From the NCBI GenBank assembly GCA_017533005.1, contig JAFXIQ010000053.1, forward strand, positions 1 through 49,800: DNA of 49,800 nt, given 5' to 3'. Source of the DNA: Clostridia bacterium. GTDB taxonomy: Bacteria; Bacillota; Clostridia; Christensenellales; DTU072. The position numbers and the translations under genes were made by a program. The notes under the pieces were generated by a model, which ran no database searches, was not told the origin of the DNA, and saw nothing but the letters and a program-made list of their open reading frames with translations. The number at the start of each line of letters is the position of its first letter. The first letter of the stretch is position 1. Positions 15,351-22,826 of this stretch are shown here, piece after piece.

Positions 15351-17633
15351 TTAATTCGCGGGATGATTTTCGTATGCTTTCCCGTTTAGCTTTACTTCCG
15401 CGCCCTGCGGTGCGTGTATCTCTACGGCAATTCCTTCAGGAGTCGTTACGTTAATAACGTAATTGCCGTCAACCTTTTTATAATCTAACGTTATAAGCCC
15501 TTTTACGCTCGGTACGGTGCAGTTTAGGCTATCGTATAGCGCGTATTGGGGTGCTATTTTAACCCTTTCGTAGCCGGCGTCTAACGGCGTGATGCCTGCA
15601 AAATGCTTGCTCATAATAACGAGCGGACCACCGCTCCACGCGTGGTTTTTGGTGCCTTGCCAAGCATTCCAAAATTCCCATAGAGTAGAGTAATCTTCGT
15701 TTACCATCCCTTCGTATCTATCCTTGATACGCTCTTTTGCCTCTTGGTATTTACCCATTGCGCATAAAGCTTCCAATACGTAATACTCCATATAAGGGCT
15801 TGCATTTTTTGTGGTTACAAGAACGTTTAGGATGGTCGGGTACTGCTCGGGCGTTGCAAGACCTGCTAAAACGGCAAGGGCGTTCGCTCTGTCGTCGGGC
15901 TTTTTGACGTCGTTACTCTTGTAACCATCTTCCGTCCAAAGAGCTTTGTACCCGGATGCAATAGCCTGCTTTCTTCCCGCAATAAACGATATATCCTCTG
16001 CCTTTCCGATAATTTCCGCCATCTTTTCAGTCGCAGTAAGAGCGTAGTATACCCATGCGTTTTCGATAGCGGTCATATCCGCTTTTTTGCCCCAGTCCGG
16101 CCAATCCCACGAGCCTTCACGATGCTTAACGAGATTATCTTCATCCATTTCCCATAGCTTTAGATAGTTGATTGAAGCATTGTAAACCCTTTCAATAAAG
16201 GCCTTATCACCGGTGTATTCGTAGTAGGTAAGGAATCCAATTATGCCTGCAAGCTGTTGGACGGGCAACTCAAAATAATCACCGCTTATCGGCACTACGG
16301 TTTGTAAAACGTTGGTGTCGTCAACGTGCGAAAGCATAGCCTCGACGCCCTTTTGATAAAGGAGGTAGGAGCTCGAGTCCATCGAGTACATCGTCATTAT
16401 CATTTCGCTTGTAGCATCGCCCCACCATTGTGCTCTTTCTCTATCGGGACAATCCATATAATTATCGCGCATCGTAACGTATAGGGTGCGGAGGGACTTT
16501 TGCCACAACGTATTCATAAACTCATCTTCGCACTTGAAGTCGCCTGCAAAATTGCTGTTGTAACCCGTTTCGCGGTACTTCAATGCGACTATGGTAACGC
16601 CACGCGGTATTTTATAAGTTACGTGCTCGCCGTTAATCCAACCGAGCGCCTCAAACTCTTGCTCTCCATCTTTAGTTATATAGGTGGTGGAAACTGCACC
16701 CGTAATTAAAGTGTTCTCCGTTATTATGCGAATCTTCTTTCCTGCAGGTGCTATTACCTTGAGGTAAGGGGTAAATTGCGCATTATAGGGTATGTTTACC
16801 GTGATTTTTTCGCCACCAAGCTTTTTAACGGCGTGGTTTACGTAGTCTTTGGAGTTTTCGTAGTCTTTTAGACCATAGTCTTTTAAGAGGGGTATTCCTC
16901 TTGAATAGAGTTTGCCGTAAGCGCCCTCTCCGCCTATAGCGTATTCGGTCGCGTTCTCCCATGCGGAAAAGTCATATCCCTCGTTTGTCCAATCTCCTAT
17001 ATCTTGCCTTGCATCGTAATGAATACTATATTCGGGAAGCCTATAGTTAGGTTGATTAAATAGGCTGTTGACGTAAGCGGAGTGCTTTTTCACATTCCAA
17101 CTGCTGTCTGATAGTATGGCGACACCTTCGCCTACTGCTTCAAAAATAAAACCTCCTTGACCGCTACTGTTATAGGAATAGTTCTTTTCACTACCCCAAA
17201 ACCACACTAAAGCGCAAATTGAGTTTTCACCTTCTTTAAGATAAGGTGCAATATCAACGCTATCATAGTAACCAAAGCCGTTATCTCTCTTAACACTACC
17301 TTCAAAAATAACCGGTTCGCCGTTTATATAAAGCCAATACTTTGAGTCGGCAGAGATATGCGCAATCAACTCTTCGGGAAGGTTATCAAGGGCAACCTTT
17401 TTACTAAAACACATCCAAACGTTTTTTTCGGTTAGGTTTTTACTATCCCAAATCCATTTAGCTTGCCATTCGGTTTTCTCGCTAATAGAAATCGTTTGAT
17501 ATTCGGGGATACTTTCGGGAATTGTATAATCGTTTTTAAACGGAACCATTTCCGAACTTCCCCACGAAAAAACGGAAGACAAAAACGCTATTGCAATATA
17601 AATATACGAAACTATCGTTGCCAAAAAGCGCAT
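15351..17633 (-). CDS. Secreted alpha-L-rhamnosidase-like glycoside hydrolase (GH78-like)
   Basis: 760 aa. Residues 1-25 form a signal peptide without a lipobox. Residues about 55-190 are an N-terminal beta-sandwich (WIWDSKNLTEKNVWMCFSKK onward) typical of GH78. The (alpha/alpha)6 barrel carries DCPDRERAQWWGDAT (about 392-406), matching the GH78 acid region, and SWDWPDWG further on; a C-terminal beta domain follows. The enzyme would release L-rhamnose or a related terminal sugar from plant or microbial glycans outside the cell. No transporter or rhamnose catabolic genes are adjacent. The start follows GGAGGA and a promoter at 17671-17699. Confidence 0.85.
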   Translation of the reverse strand: MRFLATIVSYIYIAIAFLSSVFSWGSSEMVPFKNDYTIPESIPEYQTISISEKTEWQAKWIWDSKNLTEKNVWMCFSKKVALDNLPEELIAHISADSKYWLYINGEPVIFEGSVKRDNGFGYYDSVDIAPYLKEGENSICALVWFWGSEKNYSYNSSGQGGFIFEAVGEGVAILSDSSWNVKKHSAYVNSLFNQPNYRLPEYSIHYDARQDIGDWTNEGYDFSAWENATEYAIGGEGAYGKLYSRGIPLLKDYGLKDYENSKDYVNHAVKKLGGEKITVNIPYNAQFTPYLKVIAPAGKKIRIITENTLITGAVSTTYITKDGEQEFEALGWINGEHVTYKIPRGVTIVALKYRETGYNSNFAGDFKCEDEFMNTLWQKSLRTLYVTMRDNYMDCPDRERAQWWGDATSEMIMTMYSMDSSSYLLYQKGVEAMLSHVDDTNVLQTVVPISGDYFELPVQQLAGIIGFLTYYEYTGDKAFIERVYNASINYLKLWEMDEDNLVKHREGSWDWPDWGKKADMTAIENAWVYYALTATEKMAEIIGKAEDISFIAGRKQAIASGYKALWTEDGYKSNDVKKPDDRANALAVLAGLATPEQYPTILNVLVTTKNASPYMEYYVLEALCAMGKYQEAKERIKDRYEGMVNEDYSTLWEFWNAWQGTKNHAWSGGPLVIMSKHFAGITPLDAGYERVKIAPQYALYDSLNCTVPSVKGLITLDYKKVDGNYVINVTTPEGIAVEIHAPQGAEVKLNGKAYENHPAN

Positions 17634-17670
17634 ATATCCTCCATACAGTCTTGTTTTACTTAATAAAATG

Positions 17671-17699
17671 ATTTTATCATAATAAGATTATAAATTCAA
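17671..17699 (-). promoter_or_regulatory. Sigma-A promoter for the rhamnosidase
   Basis: On the minus strand TTGAAT (17694-17699), a 17-base spacer and TAAAAT (17671-17676) with TG ahead of the -10 box. Confidence 0.65.
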
Positions 17700-17762
17700 T
17701 ACTAACCTTGTTAAAGAGTTGTACTGAACCGGGTTAAATAAGAAGAATTTCTTTATAAAATA

Positions 17763-17851
17763 CGAGCAAATAAAAAACTCTCCCGACGGGACTTTACTCA
17801 AGGTAAACGACCGAGGGAGGTTTTATTTTGTTATGCTATTCGCTCAAATAG
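17763..17851. repeat. Long imperfect palindrome, copy A
   Basis: About 89 bases that fold end to end: CAAATAAAA pairs with TTTTATTTTG, then CTCCC with GGGAG, then shorter inner pairs (CGG/CCG, TTAC/GTAA). The inner 36 bases (17782-17817) are identical to 19453-19488 in copy B, while the outer stem differs by paired substitutions (T-A here, A-T in B; T-G here, C-G in B). Such compensatory change indicates a conserved structure. It lies just after the stop of the decayed LRR gene (minus strand) and may act as a two-way terminator. Confidence 0.75.
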
Positions 17852-17861
17852 TATTTTGATT

Positions 17862-18055
17862 TTACCAAATGGTTACAACTCCGTCAACATGGTGCCAATA
17901 ATTACCACTCGTTATAGGCTCGGTTTCGCTATAATAATACGAAGATAATAGTCAGTTTCACCACCATTAAAATTTTGCCTAATAGCAACGCTTCCTTCGT
18001 AAGGCGTTTTTCCAAACAAATAACCTAAAACGACGTTGTTAGTAAAGTCTTCCAT
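17862..18055 (-). pseudogene. Decayed C-terminus of a leucine-rich-repeat surface protein
   Basis: The minus strand encodes NVVLGYLFGKTPYEGSVAIR in one frame and YYYSETEPITSGNYWHHVDG in another, ending in TAA. Both are the typical closing repeats of BspA-like LRR surface proteins of Clostridia. The change of frame in the middle (near 17940) and the missing N-terminal thousands of bases show a relic. Together with copy A and the promoters of the flanking genes this accounts for the gene-free stretch 17634-18135. Confidence 0.6.
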
Positions 18056-18062
18056 ATTGAAA

Positions 18063-18100
18063 TTTTAATGTTTCCCTTGATTTTTAATATTTCCCTTGAT
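18063..18100. repeat. Two 19-bp tandem copies overlapping a promoter
   Basis: 18063-18081 and 18082-18100 differ at one base. The second copy covers the -35 to -10 spacer of the promoter at 18077-18105, and the first ends in its -35 box. Either a recent slip duplication or a paired operator. Confidence 0.6.
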
Positions 18101-18105
18101 ATAAT
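18077..18105 (+). promoter_or_regulatory. Sigma-A promoter for the small lipoprotein
   Basis: TTGATT (18077-18082), a 17-base spacer and TATAAT (18100-18105) with extended TGA. Initiation is expected near 18112. Confidence 0.75.
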
Positions 18106-18135
18106 CCTATTAATGATATTTGGAGATTTATTGGT

Positions 18136-18666
18136 ATGAAAAATTTTATCACCATTACCGCAACCATACTTGTTTTAACGTTGGCTCTCCTTTCTTTAAC
18201 CTCTTGTGTAAAAATGCCAAGAGATTATAAGGACGCTCGTACAAATTTGAAAGACAACGATTATGGCGTTCAAGGTAGTTCAACGCCCGAAGAGTCTTTT
18301 ATACTTGTTACTCTAGTACTAGAGGGCATGGCTTCTTCCATAAAAGACCAAAATAGTAGATTGAACGCATTAACTCTTGTAGATATAATAAAATCACATA
18401 GCCAAGAAATACTAGCCGATATAAAAAACGTTATCGTGGGGCTTTCTAACGACGGCAAGGGAGAAGATTTCGTTCTACTAATATATTTTAAGGATAAAGA
18501 AGCCGTTGAACGCAATAATTACTATTTCACATCATTATTTATGGTACTGCAAAAAAATGAAATTGATTATGACACGATTCCCATTTATTCAGATGCTCTA
18601 ATTTATGGCGATGCAAACGACGTGCTCTATTTAGGAACAAAACAGGGCTTAAAAGATACTAATTAA
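18136..18666 (+). CDS. Small lipoprotein of unknown function
   Basis: 176 aa. A type II signal peptide ends in SLTSC with the lipidated Cys at residue 24, so the protein is anchored to the outer face of the membrane. The mature part is mixed alpha/beta (SRLNALTLVDIIKSHSQEIL, EDFVLLIYFKDKEAVERNN) with no recognisable catalytic motif; I do not recognise the family. The ribosome site GGAG lies 10 bases before the ATG. It has its own promoter and a terminator, so it is a single-gene unit. Confidence 0.75.
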   Translation: MKNFITITATILVLTLALLSLTSCVKMPRDYKDARTNLKDNDYGVQGSSTPEESFILVTLVLEGMASSIKDQNSRLNALTLVDIIKSHSQEILADIKNVIVGLSNDGKGEDFVLLIYFKDKEAVERNNYYFTSLFMVLQKNEIDYDTIPIYSDALIYGDANDVLYLGTKQGLKDTN

Positions 18667-18682
18667 TCTTAAAACCAAAGGA

Positions 18683-18717
18683 AAAAGACCGCTGTCCATA
18701 GGATAACGGTCTTTTAG
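18683..18717 (+). terminator. Intrinsic terminator of the small lipoprotein gene
   Basis: AAAAGACCG (18683-18691) pairs with CGGTCTTTT (18707-18715), with a further TCC/GGA pairing inside the loop; the T-run follows the stem. Confidence 0.7.
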
Positions 18718-18778
18718 GTTTTGATTCTCATATAACCCAATTTTCGTTTTTGCTATTTTGATGTATTTCAAAAAATAG

Positions 18779-19177
18779 TTATTTATAATAGATTATTGTT
18801 TTCCAGCCCGACTTACCTAAGCTTGTTATAAATGCAAAGCAATTAAAGATGAAATCTATAAGCCATACTCCTATAATCATAAACGCAGGATAAATAAAGT
18901 TTATCATATAAAGTGGATATCCTAAACACATAAAAGCTACTCTTACAAGAGCTGATCTTTCTTCATCCTTAATGAATTTTTCATACTCTGCTCCAACGGA
19001 TTGGACCATGGCCATCAAAAAGATGTAGAGGCACTCGGCAATGAAGAACCATAGCACCGCTAAACCAGTAAATAAGAATATTAATATCCTTACTCCCAGC
19101 AATTTGTCATTTTCCCCATTATAAAAACACATGGTTAATTGATTAGCTATTTTTTTTAACGTTTCTTTTGTGTTCAT
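18779..19177 (-). CDS. Small membrane protein of unknown function
   Basis: 132 aa. Three or four hydrophobic stretches (about residues 27-58, 77-105 and 103-121); the N-terminal 25 residues are polar and predicted cytosolic. No recognisable family. It has a strong AAAGGAGG ribosome site and a consensus promoter at 19216-19244, so it is probably expressed as a single gene. It converges on the small lipoprotein gene. Confidence 0.7.
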   Translation of the reverse strand: MNTKETLKKIANQLTMCFYNGENDKLLGVRILIFLFTGLAVLWFFIAECLYIFLMAMVQSVGAEYEKFIKDEERSALVRVAFMCLGYPLYMINFIYPAFMIIGVWLIDFIFNCFAFITSLGKSGWKTIIYYK

Positions 19178-19215
19178 AGTGCCTCCTTTTTTTGGTAGTA
19201 TATTTTAGTAGCCAT

Positions 19216-19244
19216 ATTGTACCACCCTTTGAGATACCTGTCAA
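19216..19244 (-). promoter_or_regulatory. Sigma-A promoter for the 132-aa membrane protein
   Basis: On the minus strand TTGACA (19239-19244), a 17-base spacer and TACAAT (19216-19221). Confidence 0.8.
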
Positions 19245-19418
19245 TATCAAACCAAGAAAGCCCATATTCTAATAATGCTCGTGCACTTCTACTAAGCAGC
19301 AATAACTGATTGTTTCTTAAAATTAGAAAATTAAAGAACCACTCCCGTTTATTGATTACTAATTATATTTGATTGTTTGAGATGTCTCGCACTATAATAA
19401 CATTTAGGTAAGACACGC
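19245..19418. other. Gene-free stretch with a possible plus-strand promoter
   Basis: No open frame stands out. TTGATT followed 18 bases later by TATAAT (about 19369-19398) could start a plus-strand transcript through copy B. Nothing else is recognised. Confidence 0.35.
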
Positions 19419-19523
19419 AGTTTAGATGAAAAGCGAGCAAAATAAAAAACCACCCGACGGGACTTTACTCAAGGTAAACGACCGAGGGTGGCTTTTATTT
19501 TGTAAAGTTATTCGCTTAAATAG
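19419..19523. repeat. Long imperfect palindrome, copy B
   Basis: Same element as copy A: AGCGA (19432-19436) pairs with TCGCT (19512-19516), AAAATAAAA with TTTTATTTT, and CCACCC with GGGTGG around the 36-base core 19453-19488 that is identical in both copies. The stem pairs differ from copy A in a compensating way. The left flank AGTTTAGATGAA (19419-19430) is shared with copy C. On the minus strand just above it (19556-19633) lies a short open tail reading ...LRGKDGHWSARQKLKVVV-stop, perhaps the end of another decayed gene. Confidence 0.75.
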
Positions 19524-19641
19524 ATGTTGCATCACAAGGTCAATTTAAACGAATTTTACACAACCACTTTGAGCTTTTGGCGTGCTGACCAATGGCCGTC
19601 TTTGCCTCTTAGTGATATCCTATGGAGAAAGATAACCTATC

Positions 19642-19670
19642 TTGACAGCATAAATAGTGTATGTTAGACT
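19642..19670 (+). promoter_or_regulatory. Sigma-A promoter with very short leader
   Basis: TTGACA (19642-19647), a 17-base spacer and TAGACT (19665-19670). Initiation near 19677 would leave only about ten bases before the ATG at 19687, overlapping the ribosome site. Confidence 0.7.
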
Positions 19671-19686
19671 ATAAAAGGAGGTGCTT

Positions 19687-20238
19687 ATGGAGAAACATGT
19701 ATTACAAGAATTACCAAAAGATAGATTGCTAACCGATGAAGAAGCTGAGATTGTTTATCAAAATTATAAAAAAATTGAGCAATTAGAAATCAAAGAAAGC
19801 TCTATTAAGTCTAATAAACTGTCTTTACTCGCAGGTACATTTGACTATTTCAATGAAAAGGACCAAGCAGAAGCTTTTCCACTTTTGAACAAAGCCTATT
19901 CATCGGAAGAAAGAGTGACTTCTGTTTTTTATAAAAAAATCGGCTTAAAATCTTATATTATTGGTTACAGTGTTTTTTTGACAATACTAGTTTCCATTTT
20001 AGGATTGTTTGTAGGGTTCCCCTATTTTAGAATAAAGAACTACGTTATGGGTGGCGCACATTTGTTATTAACCATAGTTAACGTTATACTATTCTTCTTT
20101 AAAAGCACCCTTGTCTACGCAATTATCTGCATACCCGTATCTGCTGTTTTTGTTATGATATCTTTTTTCTTGCTTTCCAGGGCTTATTCAAAATACAATT
20201 TAAAGAAACTAAAAGAATATGTTTCTAAACTGCAATAA
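19687..20238 (+). CDS. Membrane protein of unknown function
   Basis: 183 aa from ATG 19687, five bases after AAGGAGG; a GTG two codons earlier sits inside the ribosome site. The N-terminal half is polar and helical (LTDEEAEIVYQNYKKIEQLE). The C-terminal half has three or four membrane segments (about 90-112, 120-135, 137-158 and up to 165), then a short basic tail. I do not recognise the family. It is a single-gene unit flanked on the left by palindrome copy B and on the right by the truncated copy C, which suggests a cassette-like insertion. Confidence 0.7.
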   Translation: MEKHVLQELPKDRLLTDEEAEIVYQNYKKIEQLEIKESSIKSNKLSLLAGTFDYFNEKDQAEAFPLLNKAYSSEERVTSVFYKKIGLKSYIIGYSVFLTILVSILGLFVGFPYFRIKNYVMGGAHLLLTIVNVILFFFKSTLVYAIICIPVSAVFVMISFFLLSRAYSKYNLKKLKEYVSKLQ

Positions 20239-20244
20239 CGCGTT

Positions 20245-20288
20245 AGTTTAGATGAAGAACGAACAAAAAGAAATCCCTCCGACGGGAG
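20245..20288. repeat. Truncated palindrome, copy C
   Basis: AGTTTAGATGAA (20245-20256) equals 19419-19430, and the following bases keep CGA-CAAAA and CCGACGGGA in register with copy B before the similarity ends. Only the left half of the element is kept; CTCC/GGAG still forms a short hairpin. It lies directly after the 183-aa membrane protein gene in the same orientation as copy B. Confidence 0.6.
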
Positions 20289-20302
20289 TAGCGAATTAAT
20301 AA

Positions 20303-20329
20303 AAAAAGACCACTACTTGCGTAGTGGTC
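20303..20329 (-). terminator. Intrinsic terminator of rpsF-ssb-rpsR
   Basis: A perfect 9-bp stem (20308-20316 with 20321-20329) with a 4-base loop, followed in the minus direction by a run of seven T. Confidence 0.9.
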
Positions 20330-20349
20330 GATTTTGTTAATTAATGGAA

Positions 20350-20655
20350 TTATTCTCCTTTGTAGGGAAGAAGTGCCATGAATCTTGCTCTCTTGATTGC
20401 TGCTGCGAGAGCTCTTTGGTGCTTAACGCAAACACCACTCATTCTTCTGGGAAGAATTTTGCCTTTTTCGGTGATGTAACGGGTGCGTTTTTCACCGTCT
20501 TTGTATGAGCGTTCACTGCTCTTTTCCATTTCTTTTGCTAGTGCGATGTAGTCGATATCTTCTACTTTGTTAACGCAGAAGGGGCATACTTTTTTCTTGG
20601 GAGCACGCTTGCCAGCGGGGCGAGCTGCTTTAGTTGCATTATCTTTATTAACCAT
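20350..20655 (-). CDS. rpsR: 30S ribosomal protein S18
   Basis: 101 aa with an extended basic N-terminus. [14 protein letters not shown] and the later [16 protein letters not shown] are the S18 signature; S18 pairs with S6 on the small-subunit platform. The Cys residues (CPFC and C-VKH) suggest the zinc-binding form. It is last in the rpsF-ssb-rpsR operon, with AGGAGAG ahead of the ATG and a strong terminator behind. Confidence 0.97.
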   Translation of the reverse strand: MVNKDNATKAARPAGKRAPKKKVCPFCVNKVEDIDYIALAKEMEKSSERSYKDGEKRTRYITEKGKILPRRMSGVCVKHQRALAAAIKRARFMALLPYKGE

Positions 20656-20671
20656 TTTTCTCTCCTAATTA

Positions 20672-21094
20672 TTAGAAGGGCAAATCACCATCACTGATGG
20701 GCTTTAGCTCTTCAATCTTGTTCTTTTTTTGAGTTACTTCGGGAAGGTCAGGGGTGTCACTCATGCTGATTTCATCGTTCTTGGTTGATAAAAATTGAAC
20801 TTCATCTGCTACGATTTCCGTGACGTATCTCTTCGTTCCGTCTTGTGCGTCATAACTACGCGTTTGAATTGAACCGCAAAGACCTACTTTGCTTCCTTTC
20901 TTAAGGAACTTACCACAATTTTCTGCTTGTGTTCTCCAGCAGATAATAGGGAGGAAGTCCGTTTGTCTTGAACCGTCGCCATTTGCATAGTTGCGGTTGA
21001 TAGCGATAGTAAATCTGCAGACTTTTGCTCCGTTAGAAGTTGTTGAAGATTCGGGGTCTTTCGTTAAGTTACCGATTAATATAACTTTGTTCAT
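20672..21094 (-). CDS. ssb: Single-stranded DNA-binding protein
   Basis: 140 aa. MNKVILIGNLTKDPE and FTIAINRNY open the OB fold; the C-terminal tail ends in the acidic tip GDLPF that recruits replication and repair partners. It binds single-stranded DNA in replication, recombination and repair. The middle gene of rpsF-ssb-rpsR, with an AAGGAG ribosome site; its position between two ribosomal genes is conserved in Bacillota. Confidence 0.97.
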   Translation of the reverse strand: MNKVILIGNLTKDPESSTTSNGAKVCRFTIAINRNYANGDGSRQTDFLPIICWRTQAENCGKFLKKGSKVGLCGSIQTRSYDAQDGTKRYVTEIVADEVQFLSTKNDEISMSDTPDLPEVTQKKNKIEELKPISDGDLPF

Positions 21095-21104
21095 CGTTTA
21101 CTCC

Positions 21105-21389
21105 TTAATATTGTCTTGTAATCATTTGACGGACAATACTATCATTGATTCTCATTTGTCTGTCGATTTCAGCGGGAACGGTTGATTCTGCTTCGAAGTT
21201 AATCAAAACGTAATAACCTTCAGTCTTGTAGTTGATAGGATAAGCATATTTTCTTGTGCCCCATTTATCAACAGTGTTGACTGTACCTCCGAGGGATACG
21301 ATAAGGTCGCTAAACTTTGTAACGATAGCATCCTTAGCTTCTTCCTCAATACCGTTATCGATGATGAATAACAACTGGTATTTGTTCAT
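21105..21389 (-). CDS. rpsF: 30S ribosomal protein S6
   Basis: 94 aa from ATG 21389, placed behind AAAGGAGGTAA; the frame is open further up but that part is leader. MNKYQLLFIIDNGIEEEA and DKWGTRKYAYPINYKTEGYYVL are typical S6. First gene of the operon. The leader hairpin at 21415-21428 may be part of the S6:S18 autoregulatory site known from other bacteria; the match is not verified. Confidence 0.97.
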   Translation of the reverse strand: MNKYQLLFIIDNGIEEEAKDAIVTKFSDLIVSLGGTVNTVDKWGTRKYAYPINYKTEGYYVLINFEAESTVPAEIDRQMRINDSIVRQMITRQY

Positions 21390-21414
21390 ATTATTACCTC
21401 CTTTTGGACTTATG

Positions 21415-21428
21415 GCTCCCGAGGGAGC
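21415..21428 (-). promoter_or_regulatory. rpsF: Leader hairpin upstream of rpsF
   Basis: GCTCCC and GGGAGC form a compact hairpin in the rpsF leader about 25 bases before the start codon. S6 and S18 bind an rpsF-leader structure in many bacteria to repress their own operon; position fits, sequence match is inference. Confidence 0.4.
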
Positions 21429-21457
21429 AAGGGTTGTTGCATACAAAATGCTTATAT

Positions 21458-21486
21458 ATTATATATGCTAAAAATAAATAAGTAAA
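21458..21486 (-). promoter_or_regulatory. Sigma-A promoter for rpsF-ssb-rpsR
   Basis: On the minus strand TTTACT (21481-21486), a 17-base spacer and TATAAT (21458-21463). The leader would be about 60 bases. Confidence 0.75.
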
Positions 21487-21584
21487 GCGTTTTTTATGCT
21501 TTTAATGCAAAAAACAACAGAAAAATTATGCAAAATACGCACTACACTACATATTGTGGTGTGAACGCATTTCACCCCCAAATA

Positions 21585-22436
21585 CTACTTGCGTACAACG
21601 TAAATTTGTCTAGCGTTTTTGTGTATAACGAAGTCGTTTTCTAATTTTCCCATCTCCAATTCGCCGTCAAGACAAAAGGGCAAAGGTTTTTTGAGCTTAA
21701 TATTCGCGTGCTGGACTTCTCTAAAAATTATATTCTTGCCGTGAACTTCTTTTTTGAAACCTATGAAAAACGCTCTAAAGAACAAGAAGAACATTTTAAC
21801 TAGAGCGAAAGGCGCTTTGGGCGTACGGATAAGAAGAAGGTGCGCTTTACCGTTCGTCGGCGTGTATAATTTGTTAAAATTAAACCCGAAACACGATTTA
21901 GAATTTATGAGCATTATGAGCGTGAAATCTCCACTCGTTGCGAACGAGTCTGTGGATATTTCCGCATCAACGTGCCACAGCTTATACTCGCGAAAGGCGT
22001 CAACGTAATAGCAAAGTCTTTTGAAAACCCTTTTATCTTCAGGTTTTGAGTTGTAACCGATAGGCGTAAAAGAGCCCACTGCGGAAACGTAAGAAAAAAG
22101 CCTTCCGTTAAACTCGCCCACGTCGATTTTGCGCCCCTCGTAGCTTTTGAGCGAACGCGCCGTGTCGTTCAAAGTGCCACAAGGAAAGTAAATGAATTCT
22201 ATTTCCGTGTCACGGAGTGCGTTCAAAGTGCGATTTAGCGTGCCGTCACCACCACAAACAGCAAGCGCATCGTAACCAACAACCGCACGCCTAACGTCAT
22301 AGAATCCATCGTTTTGGTTGATAATATGAGTATCGATTATCGAATAACGCTCCTTGAGCGCGTCTAAAAGTACGCTCTTCTGTATTAGCTTTTTTGAATT
22401 TCCGGATAAACCGTTAATGACAAGTAAACACTTCAT
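21585..22436 (-). CDS. Diacylglycerol kinase family lipid kinase
   Basis: 283 aa. The catalytic motif CGGDGTLNRT (residues 61-70) and FPCGTLNDTARSL define the DagK/YegS fold, which phosphorylates diacylglycerol or related lipids to recycle membrane lipid. No membrane segment, as usual for the soluble DgkB type. ATG 22436 is chosen since MKCLLVINGLSGN is the usual family start. No Shine-Dalgarno is visible and TATTAT lies directly before the ATG, so the message may be leaderless or the start slightly uncertain. It is divergent from csoR. Confidence 0.88.
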   Translation of the reverse strand: MKCLLVINGLSGNSKKLIQKSVLLDALKERYSIIDTHIINQNDGFYDVRRAVVGYDALAVCGGDGTLNRTLNALRDTEIEFIYFPCGTLNDTARSLKSYEGRKIDVGEFNGRLFSYVSAVGSFTPIGYNSKPEDKRVFKRLCYYVDAFREYKLWHVDAEISTDSFATSGDFTLIMLINSKSCFGFNFNKLYTPTNGKAHLLLIRTPKAPFALVKMFFLFFRAFFIGFKKEVHGKNIIFREVQHANIKLKKPLPFCLDGELEMGKLENDFVIHKNARQIYVVRK

Positions 22437-22487
22437 AGTATAATAAATTCTTTTCAAGTTAAGTTTGTGCAATAATAAAGAAAATAC

Positions 22488-22516
22488 TTGACAAGGCATT
22501 TATCGAAATGTATAAT
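22488..22516 (+). promoter_or_regulatory. Sigma-A promoter for csoR-copper ATPase
   Basis: TTGACA (22488-22493), a 17-base spacer and TATAAT (22511-22516), both hexamers perfect; strength is presumably held down by the CsoR operator just behind. Confidence 0.85.
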
Positions 22517-22524
22517 AACCCTAG

Positions 22525-22541
22525 ATACCCCCTGGGGGTAT
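22525..22541. promoter_or_regulatory. CsoR operator (GC-tract palindrome)
   Basis: A perfect 17-bp palindrome of five C, T, five G with ATA/TAT ends, the known CsoR-type operator pattern. It covers the expected transcription start, so bound CsoR would block initiation until Cu(I) releases it. Confidence 0.85.
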
Positions 22542-22555
22542 AAAAGGAGAGAAAA

Positions 22556-22816
22556 ATGCATATTGATACAAGGGAAGACGTACTAAAGAGATTGAGTAGA
22601 TTAGAAGGGCAAGTCAAAGGCGTTTCGAAAATGATATCGGAAGACGTTGATTGCGAAAAGGTGCTCGTTCAAATTTTAGCCGTAGAAGGCGCTATCAAGA
22701 ATATAGGCAAAATGATTATCAAGAGTCACCTATGCCACTGTGTAAAGGACGCTATGGAAAAAGGCGACACCGATATACTCGATAGCTTCAGCAAGATAGT
22801 AGAAAAATTTATATAG
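22556..22816 (+). CDS. csoR: Copper-sensing transcriptional repressor CsoR
   Basis: 86 aa, all-helical DUF156 protein. RLSRLEGQVKGVSKMI is the family signature. The Cu(I) ligands of CsoR are present as Cys33, His58 and Cys62. It represses its own operon through the palindrome at 22525-22541 and is released by Cu(I). It is separated by 10 bases from the P-type ATPase gene it controls. The C-H-C ligand set favours copper over nickel (RcnR) or formaldehyde (FrmR) sensors. Confidence 0.93.
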   Translation: MHIDTREDVLKRLSRLEGQVKGVSKMISEDVDCEKVLVQILAVEGAIKNIGKMIIKSHLCHCVKDAMEKGDTDILDSFSKIVEKFI

Positions 22817-22826
22817 GAGAATAGCT

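Noticed and set aside
17763..17851. CRISPR repeat or IS terminal repeat
   Set aside because: Only three widely spaced copies, no spacers, no transposase frame nearby.
19556..19633. Minus-strand tail reading LRGKDGHWSARQKL with a stop
   Set aside because: Too short to assign; no start or family can be supported, so only noted with palindrome copy B.
21541..21584. Terminator after the diacylglycerol-kinase-like gene
   Set aside because: The GTGAA/TTCAC hairpin is short and lacks a T-run.
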